Source: Phytopythium helicoides
Lineage: Eukaryota; Oomycota; Peronosporomycetes; Pythiales; Pythiaceae
Direction of reading: 5' to 3'
NCBI GenBank assembly: GCA_024867545.1
Contig: JANFNE010000046.1
Coordinates: forward strand, 62,001-126,000
Length of the DNA: 64,000 nucleotides
Below are positions 20,602 through 32,374 of this stretch, one piece after another. The notes under the pieces are model-generated. The model ran no database searches. It worked only from the letters and a program-made list of their open reading frames with translations, and was not told the DNA's origin. Each line of letters opens with the position of its first letter. The stretch's first letter is position 1. A program made the translations under genes and the position numbers.

Positions 20602-22048
20602 CTAAAATGGTTCCAGCACGTACTGCATAAATGTTGGCTCAAGGTAGACTTGACGCTTCATGCATACAGCTGCAAACTCAAAGATGGTCGTCAGGATCGT
20701 GTGATCCAAAGTGATGTTGACCAGCCATGCACTTGAGGTCATTTTTGGTTTCTTTTCGCAAATCTCATCGCGATGCTTGCCCTGCGTGAAAATGCTTAGA
20801 AACGCCAACCGGCGTTCAAGCGAGAGAGGTGAGATAGCCACTGGAATCTCAACGTCATGATGAGCCATAAGTTTCGCCACTCCTGGCTGGTATGGTCTTA
20901 CTTGAATTGTTCCACGACGATCTGGTAGCCCCAAGAGCACATACTCCAACTTGCTGTTGTTGCTGAGCAAAACATCACATTCGTCGAAGACGATGCATGA
21001 ATTCTTCTCGATATTCCATGATGGCAAAATGTGCACCGTGATTCGCTTGAGTGTTTTTGCCAACCGAGACTCAGCATTCGAGAGTTCATGAGCCAATGGA
21101 TTAAGTTGTTGAAAGAACAGTCAATCTCAGCAATGCTCATTTTAAAGCTCGAATATGATTGCACAAACTCAGCCGCATTGAATTCTGGTCCTCGAATAGC
21201 TAGAGACTTCAGGTTAGGGCAACTGGAAAAAATACTTGGAATCGTCAGCGGAGTTGCGGGGTGTAACTCAAGGCGAAGATGGGTCAACGAAGACCCAATT
21301 AACTGTAAGAACCTTTGAAGGCAAATTGCCATGGCTGGATCGTTTGTGAAATCCAGATGAAGACTGGTGACTCTGTTTTTTTGCGTTTTATTCTCACCGG
21401 CAATATCTTGGATCCGAGAGGGCTGCAAGTCGTCTCGAGAAACCTTGCACAGTCCGTACCCAGGAACAACAACATGGACGGAGTCTTCTGATTGGTTATT
21501 CGGGTTCACGCCACGCAAGACTTGCACATAGTCCACGTCCGAGTCCAGCATCCATGTTGCGGACTGTGCTCGGATATCTTCGGTTGGGTCAACTTGATGG
21601 CAACATCCACAGCAATATCAATCTGGCCCGCGATGGAAACTCTTCGAGGACACCAGCTCGCAATCCGCGTCGCCGCCGCCAAAAACTCTCCCCTAGGTCC
21701 CTCATCTGGTCCAGGAAATAGCCATGCGAATACCTCGGCCGCCCGCACCTCATTCACCTTCGGCCTGAGCTCCACGACGAACCACGGACGCACAAACTCG
21801 TCGCTGTCGGTGCAAACCCGCTGGTTCTCGACACTCAGGTTGCAGTAGTCGACTAGCACTCGCTTGAACGCCTCCGGATCCACTCGCGCCACCAGCGCGA
21901 GAAGTGCAAGCGCCTCACGGACCTTCCGTAGCTGCTCGCGCGACGCCTCGGCCGGCGGCGGCAGCTGGAGCTCGAGGCCGGCGTAGCGCGTGTAGGGGAC
22001 GCTCGCGCGGCTGCTGGGGCGGCGACTGACGCGCAGCCGGCCGCGCAC
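20602..22048 (-). pseudogene. Broken leucine-rich-repeat-like family member
   Basis: Three frames reconstruct one degenerate copy of the intact gene at 23701-25941. The segment at 21506-22048 matches its N-terminus (EALALLALVARVD, YCNLSVENQRVCTDSDEF). The segment at 21096-21551 matches the middle (VVVPGYGLC, LHLDFTNDPA, LQLIGSSL, FSSCPNLKSLAIRG), and 20602-21096 matches the C-terminus (ESRLAKTLKRI, LERRLAFLSIF, ILTTIFEFAAVC). Roughly 300 residues of the intact protein are missing between the first two parts, and there are frame changes near 21550 and 21096. It could in principle be a heavily spliced gene, but the missing block and two frame breaks favour a pseudogene. Confidence 0.65.
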
Positions 22049-22109
22049 GGGCGCCAGTTACGCGGAGAGGAATCTCCACCGACCGCGCATCGCGGAGTGG
22101 TATCTTGTG

Positions 22110-22498
22110 TGAAGCTGCTTGACAACAATAACAAGTTGGGGTATGTGCTCTTGGTGCTCCCCGGTGATCCGATAATTGAAGACGCTTGACCGAAACCTTT
22201 TCCACCAGAGGTGGCGGAGTTAGCACGGCACCACACGGAATGATACCTGTTGAATTGTCTCCTTTTCCGCTGGAGTGCCGATTGGCGTTCCTCAGCAAAT
22301 CCTTTTTTGTTTTCATCGTCGGTGGCACATTGCGAAGAAGTTGCGGTTAGTTGGGCATTCGCGGCTTGGCGGTGTATTATCTTGGATCGCGGTGTTTTAT
22401 CAACCATCTTCGATTTTGCTGCAATCTGTGTGCACCGTCGAATCTATCTCGAACCAATGCACCTGCAGTACGACCCGGGCTATGACGTTCCGCTGTAG
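22110..22498 (+). pseudogene. Inverted 3' fragment of the same family
   Basis: On the plus strand a short decayed stretch matches the C-terminus of the family: NNNKLGYVLLVLPGDP (compare NSKLEYVLLGLPD in the neighbouring broken copy), then PLECRLAFLS, and after a frame change RGVLSTIFDFAAICVHRRIYLEP. In-frame stops are present. It faces the other broken copy tail to head on the opposite strand, so this is a third family member or an inverted remnant of a local duplication. Confidence 0.6.
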
Positions 22499-22601
22499 TA
22501 TCTTGATGAGTCGATCATGCGGGTGTGTTTGAGGCGGAAATTATGTATGTAGCAACGAGAAGAAATGCATTTATCATGCTTTAGATTGCCTACTCGATTT
22601 A

Positions 22602-23533
22602 CTAGAGCGAGCCATCTGCCGCAAGTTGTTTGAGTTCCTGGCAAAAACGCTGAACAGGGAAGCCGATAACGTTGTTGTGGCACCCGTGGATCTCGCGCAC
22701 GAAGCACTTGGCACGACCTGACCGATTCAGGGCCCGGCAGTGATCGCATTAGTACCAATACAGTCGAGAACTTGGGAAAGGCGTGCTGCTACTCACCCTG
22801 CAGACCGTACGCGCCGGCCTTGTCCATCGGCTCGCCCGTTGCAATGTAGGCTAACGTTCAACGAATGCAATCGTCAATCCAACCGAATGGATGCAGGAGA
22901 CCCCATACACCTCGTGCAGGCACCCACCTCGGATGTCTTGCGGCTCCAGTGGTCCAAAGGCGACAGCGGTGCGCTCGAAGAAGAGGTGCGGCTGGAGCTC
23001 GCCCAGCACCGGCGTGAAGAGCGCCACGCCCGAGTAAACATCGTGCGCGCGGCCGGCAAGGTTGCTGAGCATCCGGAAGGCGTCGTCCTCGTCCTTGGGC
23101 TTCTCCAGGATCACGCCGTCCAGCACAACGACTGTGTCGCAGCCAATCACGACGGCGTTCTCTCCGCCCTCAGCCTGCCGGCGCAGCACCTCCAGCGCCT
23201 TCTGCTTGGCGTTCTCGAGCACATAAAGGTCCTACGGAAGCAAAATTCGAGTCAAGTGTCGATCCAGAGGCAAGATAGGGCTTGATGCGCTTATACCGGC
23301 GTGGCGAAGCGCTCCTTGGGCAGGTTTTCCTCGAACGTCGACGGGATCACCTCGAACGCGAGCCCCTGGCCATTTGTGACACATTGTTGGCGCGTTTAGA
23401 GCTCAAACGACCGCCACAGAGCTCCAAAGAGCGGGCTACGCACGCAGTCGCGCAGCAGCTCGAGCCGTCGAGGGCTCTGCGACGCGAGGATCACGCGGCG
23501 TGCGTGCAGCTGAGCGGAGAGCGCGGACAACAT
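22602..23533 (-). CDS. Maf-like nucleotide pyrophosphatase
   Basis: Five exons on the minus strand (22602-22717, 22797-22850, 22928-23231, 23297-23365, 23444-23533) join into 210 residues, the usual length of the Maf/HAM1-like family. In order: VILASQSPRRLELL (the substrate-binding S-x-S-x-R-R block), GLAFEVIPSTFEEN, ENAKQKALEV, GCDTVVV with the catalytic acidic residue, a KPKDEDDAFRML block, ATGEPMDKAGAYGLQG and a C-terminal IHGCHNNVIGFPV. Maf proteins hydrolyse nucleoside triphosphates, often modified or non-canonical ones, to monophosphates and pyrophosphate, cleaning the nucleotide pool. Subfamily (dTTP/UTP versus m7GTP type) was not decided. It sits between copies of an unrelated repeated gene family. 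Confidence 0.9.
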
Positions 23534-23700
23534 GGTCGTCGAGGCGAAGTGATGGCGGAGACCGTGTCACCCGTGACAGACCAGCACTCACGTACTAGTG
23601 ATGGTCCTGCAACTCGTTCCAGGTCCGAGGTGAAGGCAATCTGTTCTCGTTATGAAAAGAAGATCGTGGCAAGCAGACCTCATTGATCTCTAATTTGCAT

Positions 23701-25941
23701 CTAATTACCTTCGGTGATGAGCGTGCGCTGGGCGTTTGTCGACTCGAAGAACACTCGTCGACGCACACATTCGGCTGCGAACGCGAAGATAACGCCTAGC
23801 ACATGGTGGTCAAGAACTATAGTGCCCAACGACTTGGTTGTGGAGGTTGTTTTCCTCCTCTTTTTCGCGAATTGAGTGTCGTTGAGGAAAACGCTAAGGA
23901 ATGCAAGCCGGCATGCCAGCGGGAATGGACGAGCGACCACCGGAAGTGGTGAGTCATCGTGGCGTGAAGACCCGAACAGAACTCGAGAACCAGGCAGTGC
24001 GATGTGCACAAACTCAAGCGCGCGGTTCCTCTCAAGCATTGCGTCGATTGCCATGAGCACGAGTGGCTTGTCAATGTCGATCCAGGAGCGTGGGATTGGG
24101 AATGCCACGCGCTGGAGCGTCTGTGCGAGGCGCGACTCTTGATCTGCGAGTTCCCGTACCAGCACCTGCAGGTCCGTGAAGTTGCAGTCCAGCTCCTCGA
24201 GGTGTGCCTTGTTGTTGGAGTATGCACCAACAAGTGCTGCTGCACTAACACCAACTCCTTTGACTGTGAGGGCCTTCAGGTTTGGGCACCATACGAACAC
24301 GTCTTCCAACGTTAGAGATGCCGTGGCAGGTAAAGTCAGTTTTAGCCGCTCAAGCGGTGCACCGATGAGCTGCAGAAGTTGGATGAGGCCTGAAGCAGAG
24401 TCCGGCTCATTAACAAACTCGAGGCTTAGACTGGTTACACTGCTTCCGCGATTCGAGGGGAGTTTGTGATCTGGAAGAAGGCAAGCAATATTCGCGTTGC
24501 AAAGTCCATAGCCTGGAACAAGCAACGTAGCTTCTGTTGAACCTTCTTCACTCTCAAACACATCGATTACCCGTACTGAATAGATATCGTTTTCGAGTTC
24601 CCATGTTGCAAACTCGGGGACGATGGTTTCGTCCGGGTGCATTTGGAGGATCGTCATCGTCGTTCCTCGCTTGAGCTGGGAGTAAATTGGAAGTGAAACT
24701 TGGCTTTCACCTGAGCTGAACAGGTACTTGATAGGGTCATCTGCCTCGAGAATCGCTGTCATCTCCTTCATGTATTCTGTCGTCAGCTCTACTTGTTCAA
24801 GCACGACATGCGTTATGGAGTTGTGAGAGCTGAAGAGCGCGTAGCCCATATGCATCCACATCAAGGCATCCATCTCAATGATTCCATCGAGATCATCAAA
24901 GTGGAGGTGAAGACTTTTTGTAGTTTGTGCCGCCCACACGGCTGAGCACATTCTCCCAAAGAGCTCCGGGTAAGATACAAGCGACGATATTCGCACGTGG
25001 TCTAGAGATGGTGTCACATGTCCTTCGCAAAGCAACTCCCGAAAGAGTTTTCCGAAGCGTCTTCCCGATAGTGCAGCATCAAAGTTGCCAAGCAATTCGT
25101 CAGGAGTTGGAATGGTGCCGACATTGAGCTTCATGATGGAGTCTGTAAATCCTTCGACCTTGACGAGCGTAGGATATGTGTCGAGGTACAATGCAATCTT
25201 CTCGATCACAAAGACACACGTTGGAGTCGAACGATTCAGAGAAGCGCATGCCGGGAGAGCTATGATGTCTTTTAATTCGACAGGAATGGTCCAGTCATCT
25301 TGTGACCCTCGAGCCTCGCAAATGCCTGCTAATACCGCGTTGACCATTGCAGAGGAGCCATAGTTGTAGGGGTTGACGACCACAAACACACGAATACTGA
25401 TTGGCTCGAGTGGCAACTTCCCATAGCTGGCAACCTGCTCGACAGCAGCTGAAAAGCACCAGCTTGGAGCGATATCGGAGCCGGCCAGCAAGTTCGAAAG
25501 CATTTCTGAAATCCACTTGACCTCCTCTTCGAGTCCTTCCAGGGCCAATACGAATCGCGGATTCCTGAACTCGTCGGTCTCGGTGTATATCTGCTGGTGC
25601 TTGAGCTCCATATCGCAGAACTCGGCAAGCACAAACTGAAAAGCGGAATGGTCGACGTGCGCGATCAGCGCCAGCAACACGAGGGCTTCTCGGATGGCGT
25701 TGAGCTTGATTGGCGTTGCTTCAGACCTTGATTTCGGGAGCACCACCTCGATGCCCATGCAGCACGTAGAGCTCGGGACGCTCGCGCGGCTCTTAGCCAG
25801 CCGTCGAACGCGCAACCTGCAACGCACCGGCGCGCACCAGCGCCGCATAAACCCCCATCGACGCTCGAGCACGTCGCTCATCAGCAGTGCACAGCGACAA
25901 ATGGCCGACCAGACTGCGTTCAGAAAGCAGCCTGCCGCCAA
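23701..25941 (-). CDS. Large oomycete LRR-like protein, intact family member
   Basis: A single exon of 746 codons. Residues 1-60 are basic and could be trimmed if translation starts downstream (MSDVLERR at residue 22). The body has a helical N-terminal part (IREALVLLALIAHVDHSAF) and a central region with degenerate leucine-rich-repeat character, for example SSVTSLSLEFVNEPD, LQLIGAPLERLKLTL, CPNLKALTVKGVG and HLEELDCNFTDL. The C-terminal signature is RRLAFLS-like followed by VIFAFAAECVRRRVFFE. There is no signal peptide, kinase or NB-ARC domain. Nearby broken copies show it belongs to a family expanding in tandem. The function is unknown; I do not claim that it is an effector or receptor. Confidence 0.72.
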   Translation of the reverse strand: MAAGCFLNAVWSAICRCALLMSDVLERRWGFMRRWCAPVRCRLRVRRLAKSRASVPSSTCCMGIEVVLPKSRSEATPIKLNAIREALVLLALIAHVDHSAFQFVLAEFCDMELKHQQIYTETDEFRNPRFVLALEGLEEEVKWISEMLSNLLAGSDIAPSWCFSAAVEQVASYGKLPLEPISIRVFVVVNPYNYGSSAMVNAVLAGICEARGSQDDWTIPVELKDIIALPACASLNRSTPTCVFVIEKIALYLDTYPTLVKVEGFTDSIMKLNVGTIPTPDELLGNFDAALSGRRFGKLFRELLCEGHVTPSLDHVRISSLVSYPELFGRMCSAVWAAQTTKSLHLHFDDLDGIIEMDALMWMHMGYALFSSHNSITHVVLEQVELTTEYMKEMTAILEADDPIKYLFSSGESQVSLPIYSQLKRGTTMTILQMHPDETIVPEFATWELENDIYSVRVIDVFESEEGSTEATLLVPGYGLCNANIACLLPDHKLPSNRGSSVTSLSLEFVNEPDSASGLIQLLQLIGAPLERLKLTLPATASLTLEDVFVWCPNLKALTVKGVGVSAAALVGAYSNNKAHLEELDCNFTDLQVLVRELADQESRLAQTLQRVAFPIPRSWIDIDKPLVLMAIDAMLERNRALEFVHIALPGSRVLFGSSRHDDSPLPVVARPFPLACRLAFLSVFLNDTQFAKKRRKTTSTTKSLGTIVLDHHVLGVIFAFAAECVRRRVFFESTNAQRTLITEGN

Positions 25942-25990
25942 GTGATCACGGTCCGACAGAGACGGGTCGGGGTCGCATTGATTGCCGAAG

Positions 25991-26680
25991 CTACTGCGAC
26001 CTTCTGCTCTCGAGATGATTATCCTGGCGATCCGCCCATATGTTTATCCGAGAGCCGCCATCAATGCTGCGTGTGCGTAGACACACCGCCTGCCTGACCT
26101 CTGCCGAGGTCGCTCCTAGCCAATCGACAAGTTGAAGTCGCTGGTGGAGCTCCATGAGATTCGAGTTCAACATCCAAGCTTGTGCGAGCGGATCGGATTT
26201 GCACCCCTCGTGTCTGCGCCTTGAACGCAGGAGCCATCGCACATTCTGCTGTCGTTGTCAGCAAAAGTTGACATCTCGCTCCCGATCCAGCTTCACGGTG
26301 CTTAGACCGACCGAGCTCCGCACTGCCCAGAACAGCGTCGTTACGATACGCCGTACGACTCGTCCTGGCATTCCTCGACCACTTGTGAGAGTGCTTGCAT
26401 ATGGGGCGTCGACACTGGCACTTGATCAAGTTCGATCTCATCGATATTGGTCTTGGAGCTTGTGAGGCTGAGAGATTAAGCTGGGAGGCGTCGATTGTCG
26501 AAGACGAGTGGTGTGGTGTGATGTTTGTGGCTTCGAGAACGTGGATGGATACGCGGCTGACCAACCCAATTGCAATGAGACCAGCTCGATCGTGCTGTCT
26601 CGAACAAGATGAAGCCGCTGGACGTCAGCGCGCGCCGCCTTCGCCCAGGTCACTTACGACTCGATCGAAGACGACGCCAT
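25991..26680 (-). CDS. Unassigned small spliced gene (tentative)
   Basis: Several coding-like pieces lie in order on the minus strand. They begin with MASSSIES at 26680, followed at once by a good splice donor (gtaagt) and a branch-like gctgac plus cag. A middle piece near 26310-26420 reads GMPGRVVRRIVTTLFWAVRSSVG. A last exon at 25991-26240 reads DPLAQAWMLNSNLMELHQRLQLVDWLG and ends RINIWADRQDNHLESRRSQ. The intermediate splice sites could not be fixed with confidence. No family was recognised. The gene would be divergent from the ABC transporter, with about 240 bp between starts. Confidence 0.35.
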
Positions 26681-26919
26681 CCCATGGGCAGGTGGACTGT
26701 TCCGTCGTGCCGTCCCATCAAGAAGTGCCATTGATCGCGCTTGAATCGTCGACTGGTGACGCCCACAATGCGCATCCATGTGGAGCTCGCCAACTGTGTG
26801 TGTGTGTCTATCAATGGCTACCGTCACTCTCTCGAGGCTGATGGGATGGGTCCATGCCACTCTCCCGGGGTGACCAGAGGGAAATCCTTCTTGCACGTCA
26901 TTTACCGTGCTCGACGACG

Positions 26920-29900
26920 ATGGCGCTCTTCTCGGCGGCGGGAGACGTCTACTGCCTGCGCCTGGACGGCTCACGGCTCGATGACGCGCAGTGCATGCGG
27001 CTGGCGCTGTGGCAAGGTGCGTTCCGCCGGTTTCCGCGGCTTCTGGGGGGCTCTGGGGCTCAAGATACGCGCGTTTTCCCCTCGGACAGCGGCGCTCGCG
27101 CTCGTCGGCGTCGTGGGCATGTGGAGCGTCGTGCAGCTCGCGGACCTGCCGCCGCGCTGGACCAAGAAGCAGACGCGCAAGTACCGGCCGTTCCTGCGGC
27201 GCCAGGCCGTGGGTGGGGCCCGCAGAGCGCTCGTGGCCGTCGCGTTGCGCCTGCTGCGACTCTCGGACGCGCTGCTGACGCTCGTGACGGCTGGAGCTGC
27301 AGGGCTCGGGGCAGCGTTGGTGTTCACTGCAGCACCCATTAGCTACTCTGCTTCTTTGGTACGAACTGCCCAACTCGCACAACTGCTCGCTACTTCTTAA
27401 CAATGCGTGCTGACGAGAGTAGATCGTATCCGGAAGCCTGTCCGTGGTCGCGTGGAGCTTCTTCCTGGCAACAATGAGGATGGAGAGCTCAAGACGCCCG
27501 TGGCTGTACCAGCCGTCGCATCTTGAGCATCAAAATCAGCAGCAGTGGCGGCGGCTCGCGGTTAGCTCGGGTGTGATTGTGACGGGCGTGGTGGTGCTCG
27601 CGTCCTCGCTCGAGGTAGCGCTGTGGCGACACGAGCACTCTGCGACTACCGTTGATTCGACTGTCAGCACTGGCGATATTGACTATGCACACCTGATCGC
27701 TGAAATCTTGACGTGGAGAGCTGCGGTCGACGCGCTAATCGCTGGGTTAGCTCTCATCCGGCTGTTCCTGCTGGCAATCGTCGTGACCGCCATCTCAAAT
27801 GACGAGCAGCAGGGCAGCCGATTGTCAGCAGACAACTCCCAACGATTGCTCTTAATTGAGGAAGAAGATGATACGTACAGCGAGACTAGCTCGGAAGCAG
27901 CGAGCGAAGTGAGCGGGTTGAGTCCGTACGACCGTGCCGGTCTATTGTCTCGACTCTCGTACGGATGGATCTCGCCCATTATCGACACGGGAAAGACCCG
28001 CCGTTTGGAGTTGGAAGACGTACCAGAATTGCCCCGTGAAGACTCAACATTTGCTGCTGCGGAGAAATTTCGGCGCGCGCTGGCAAACGAAAAGCGCCAG
28101 TATGTTGATTACCCCTCGTTAGATGACACAGATCTCACCGCTTCGCCATCATTTCTCCGGTTAGCCCGAAGGTTATATGGATGGGACATCGCGGTTTTTG
28201 CTCTCTGGTCGACTGGCAACAAACTTTTGGGCCTTGCAGGGCCGTTGCTGTTGAAATTCTTCCTTGACTGGGCGGACCGCCAGGACAGCGTGGACAACTT
28301 GTCATTGGGTTATGGCCTTGCGTTTCTCATGGCTCTGCGATCGCTATTGTCAGCGATATCGAGCACCCAGTACGGACTTGCGTGGAAGCGATTCGACCTT
28401 CGTGTTCGAGCTGGCTTAATGTCAGCAATTTACGACCGCACTTTAAGCTTGAACCGAGCAGCATCAGCCTCTAGTAGTGAAACTGATGGCAACAATGGCG
28501 TGGGAAAGATCACAAATCTACTCTCCGTCGACGTTGGGCGTGTCGTTGGCATGCCTGGGACTCTCTTCGACGCATTTTTGATTCCTCTGGAGATTATCCT
28601 TGCACTTGCACTGCTCCATAGCGCAGTGTCGTTTGCATTCATCGCCGGTCTCGCAATGCTCGGAATCATGCTACCTGTGCAGACACTACTCGGAGGAACA
28701 ATTCAGCGCGTGACTAGAGAGATGCTAGGCTTTCGAGACTCCAGAGTGAGTGCTGCAGCTGAGTGTGTCCGCGGCATTCGCACACTGAAGTTGCTTGCTT
28801 GGGACTCAGTGTTTCTGAAAAGGATGGCTGGGCTTCGAAGGATGGAAATGGGTCGCCTAGCTGTGCGAAAGTACCTCGACGCTCTTTGCGTTTTCTTCTG
28901 GGCCTCAACTCCCGTCCTTGTCCAAACTGCGGTATTTGTGACGCTTATATTGCTGTTACATCGGGATCTGAGTGCTGCCAACGCATTTACTGCAATTGCT
29001 CTGCTCGACCGGCTCATTTTTCCCATGAACTACTTTCCTTGGATCATCAACGGCTTTCTTGAAGCACGCGTATCTGCTCTGCGCATTCGTGCATTTTTGT
29101 TTGACACTGAAGATGATACAATCAGCGACGACTCAGAGGTGTCCCTTCTTCAGAACTGGGAGATGGTTTATGCTGACCAAGAGCCTGTGCTAGAGATCCG
29201 AGATGGTGTTTTTGAGTGGGGAGATTCAGCGAATCAGCCTCATGCTGATGAGGTAAGTGATGACGAGTGGACTTCTCCAGATGCTCCACTATTGACATCT
29301 GAGCACGCGTCAGAAGCCACAACAATTCCAACATCTTCCATCTTTTCGCCGAGCTTCTCTCTACGCGTGAACCACCTCATAATTAGACCTAATGCATTCT
29401 ATATCGTGTGTGGCCGTGTCGGCACTGGCAAGTCATCGCTACTCCATGCGCTCTTGGGCGAGATGCCTCTGCTCCAAGGTTCGCTTCACATTTTCACCAA
29501 AGGCAACACTCCAGTTGATTCGAGACCGCGGATCTCCTATGCGCCGCAGACGCCATGGCTCATGAATGCAAGCGTGCGCCAGAATGTCACACTTTGTGAC
29601 GACGACGATGTAATCGCTGGAATCGCCTCTATCGACGACGACCGATACACTCGTGTTATTCGTGGATGCCAATTAGAGGAGGAGCTCCAGTCACGCGAGA
29701 ATGACCGGGTTGCAGAGCAAGGGGCCAATTTCTCAGGTGGCCAGCGTGCTCGGATTGCATTAGCTCGAGCGCTGTATCAACGCACACCTCTTTACCTCCT
29801 TGATGACCCATTGAGTGGTCTCGACAACAATACCGGACGATCCATCATGTCTGAGTGTTTCAGCCGAACAGCGACACCGGATGGGCTTGGTACATGGTCA

Positions 29901-32232
29901 GATACTGGTATTGTTCCAAGAGGGTCTACAGTTGTCCTGGTGACTCATGCTATTCACTTGCTGGAGCAGTACGCATTGCGAAACGAAGGTGTTCAAGTGA
30001 TTCTTCTTGAAGACGGCTGTGTAATTGAATCGGGGTCATTTGCAGAGCTCCAAGCGCGACCTGATGGTCATCTTAGCAATATGCTTATTGATGCGTATGC
30101 GCACAAACGCAATTCAAGTGATGTTAGTGCCTTGGATGGGAAGGAAACAGCAGCAAAAGAGACATCTACGGTACTTGAATCATATGCACAGGATAAAGCT
30201 GCATCAGTGCCCAAAAAGAAGGCTGAAGACGAAGAGTTCCGGCAGGCAGGAAGTGTTCACTGGCAAGTATGGCAAGCGTACGCTGCTGCCATTGGTTGGC
30301 CCCTCGCAGCAGCCCTCGCTGTCTCTGTGATTGTGATGCAGACATCGCGCAACGGACTGGACTGGTGGATTGCGCACTTTACCGGAAGTGTGGATAGCAG
30401 TGGTGACCACAAAATTTCCCCGCACACCTTTGCCGTTGTTTTGCTCGGCATTACGGCGGTGAATCTTGTGGCAGTATTGCTTCGCTCTTTTCTCTTTGCG
30501 TATGGTGGTCTTCAAGCAGCAAACCATACATACAGTGCGCTGATTTCATCTGTATTTTCTGCACCGCTGAGCTTCTTCGATGCGACTCCAGCGGGTCGAA
30601 TACTCAATCGGCTAAGTGGCGATACGTATACAGTTGATGAATCGCTGCCGTTTACTCTTAACATCTTTGTCAAGGATCTAGCCGACGTCATTGGCGCCCT
30701 CATCGTCGTCTTGTACGGCAATTGGCTCGTGGGACTTGTGCTCGTTCCTCTGATTTTCGTTTACCGAGTTATGCAACGGGATTATCGCCCCACTTCGCGT
30801 CATGTAAAACGACTTGACGCCGTAACGCAGTCTCCCCTGCTAGCTCGACTCACCGAGACTCTTGATGGACTGCGAGTCATTCGAGCGCTCAAGCATCAGC
30901 GCGTATTTTCGAGGGCATACGTGCGACGTATCCATGCTAACCAGCGGACTTCCTTTCTTGGTGCCAATACTGGTGCATGGTTTGGCTTGCGCTTAGACAT
31001 GCTTGGGGTTTGCATAACTTCCTTCGTCGCAGTATCCGCAGTTGTCGATCATCATACTGGAACTGGTTCCAGCAGCGCCAGTAGCATGGGAAACGCTGGT
31101 ATCTTGGGCTTGACTCTCACGTATGCGCTACCAATCGTCGGCAAACTCAACTCGGCTCTCAACAGCTTTATCGACACGGAACGTCAAATGATTGCAGTTG
31201 AGCGAGTGCGTGAGTATGCGACGCTACCTAGCGAAGAAGAGCAGGTTGCATCGCTACCATCGAAATCCGACGGAGATGTCGATGTCATGGTGAATGCATC
31301 ACCTTCTCCATCTTGGCCGAAGCTTGGACATATCGTTGTCAAGGGTTTAACTGTTCGCTATGATACGCATATATTCGGTGCCACGACAACTGTAAATGAG
31401 AGGGACAAATTTGCGCGAGGGCGGTCCTCATCAAAGGCGCTATCAAACGTGTCGTTTGAACTGAAGCCAGGCGAGCGTGTGGGCATTTGTGGTAGAACTG
31501 GGGCAGGAAAATCTACTCTGCTAAGGGCGTTTTTCCGCGCTGTACGCTGGGACCGCTCTGGAAGCATCATCATCGATGGTGTCGCGCTGGACTCGCTTCC
31601 ACTTCATATCCTTCGCAGTCGACTTTCTTATGTTCCGCAAGACATCGTACTTTTTGCGGGCACAATCCGCTCGAATCTAGATCCAGAGCAAAAGTTTACG
31701 GACGAGCAACTGTGGGAGGCGCTGGGTCGCAGTGGCGGGCTCGATTTGACTATCTCACGGCTCCAAGGAGGTCTGGATGCAACGATTGGTAGAGGGAAGG
31801 TGTCATTTGAAGGGAAAGGCAATGATGCAGGGCACGGAGGGGATGACGACGATGTTCTGAGCAAAGGCCAGCGGCAGTTGCTATGCGTCGCTCGAGCACT
31901 TCTCCGTCCGTCCAAGATCCTTTGTGTGGATGAGGCAACCTCTGCAATGGATGCAGCAACTGAACGCGTTGTAAACGAGGTACCGTCGTCCTCACTGTTT
32001 ACTTGAGATTGGATGGAGACCCTAACGACCATCTGTTATTTAGGTGTTGAAGCGCACGTTTGCGGATTCGACCGCTCTTGTGGTGGCTCATCGAATTGCA
32101 ACGGTCATGGACTGCGACCGCGTTTTTGTTCTGGAAGATGGCAAGATAGTTGAGAGCGGAGCACCGTGGGAGCTTGGAAGGGATCCAACCACGCGCTTTC
32201 ACTCTCTTGCCAACCAAGCCGTGTCGGTATAA
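26920..32232 (+). CDS. ABCC/MRP-type full ABC transporter
   Basis: Predicted exons 26920-27016, 27090-27358, 27423-31979 and 32044-32232 give about 1703 residues with the layout TMD-NBD-TMD-NBD, preceded by an N-terminal membrane extension of TMD0 type. NBD1 has Walker A GRVGTGKSS (about 786-794), signature FSGGQ (about 892-896) and Walker B LYLLDDP with Asp in place of the catalytic Glu, as is common in ABCC NBD1. NBD2 has Walker A GRTGAGKST (about 1479-1487), signature LSKGQ and Walker B ILCVDEA with the catalytic Glu at about 1626. ABCC proteins export glutathione conjugates, organic anions and xenobiotics. The C-terminus ends QAVSV. The first two introns were placed by frame continuity. 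Confidence 0.9.
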
Positions 32233-32374
32233 TGTGTTCAAGCTGAAAAACAACGATTTCAACCAAGGTCGACACGAAATCCTAAATTCGGATCCGTTTC
32301 AGCATTGATAAGTATCGTGTGGACTCGTCCTCTCCTTACAGACCTTCCTTGTTCTCGAGGACGCTGGACCGATC

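Noticed and set aside
22749..23285. Plus-strand frame of 181 codons across the Maf gene
   Set aside because: It is the shadow of Maf exons 3 and 4; the Maf motifs on the minus strand are unambiguous.
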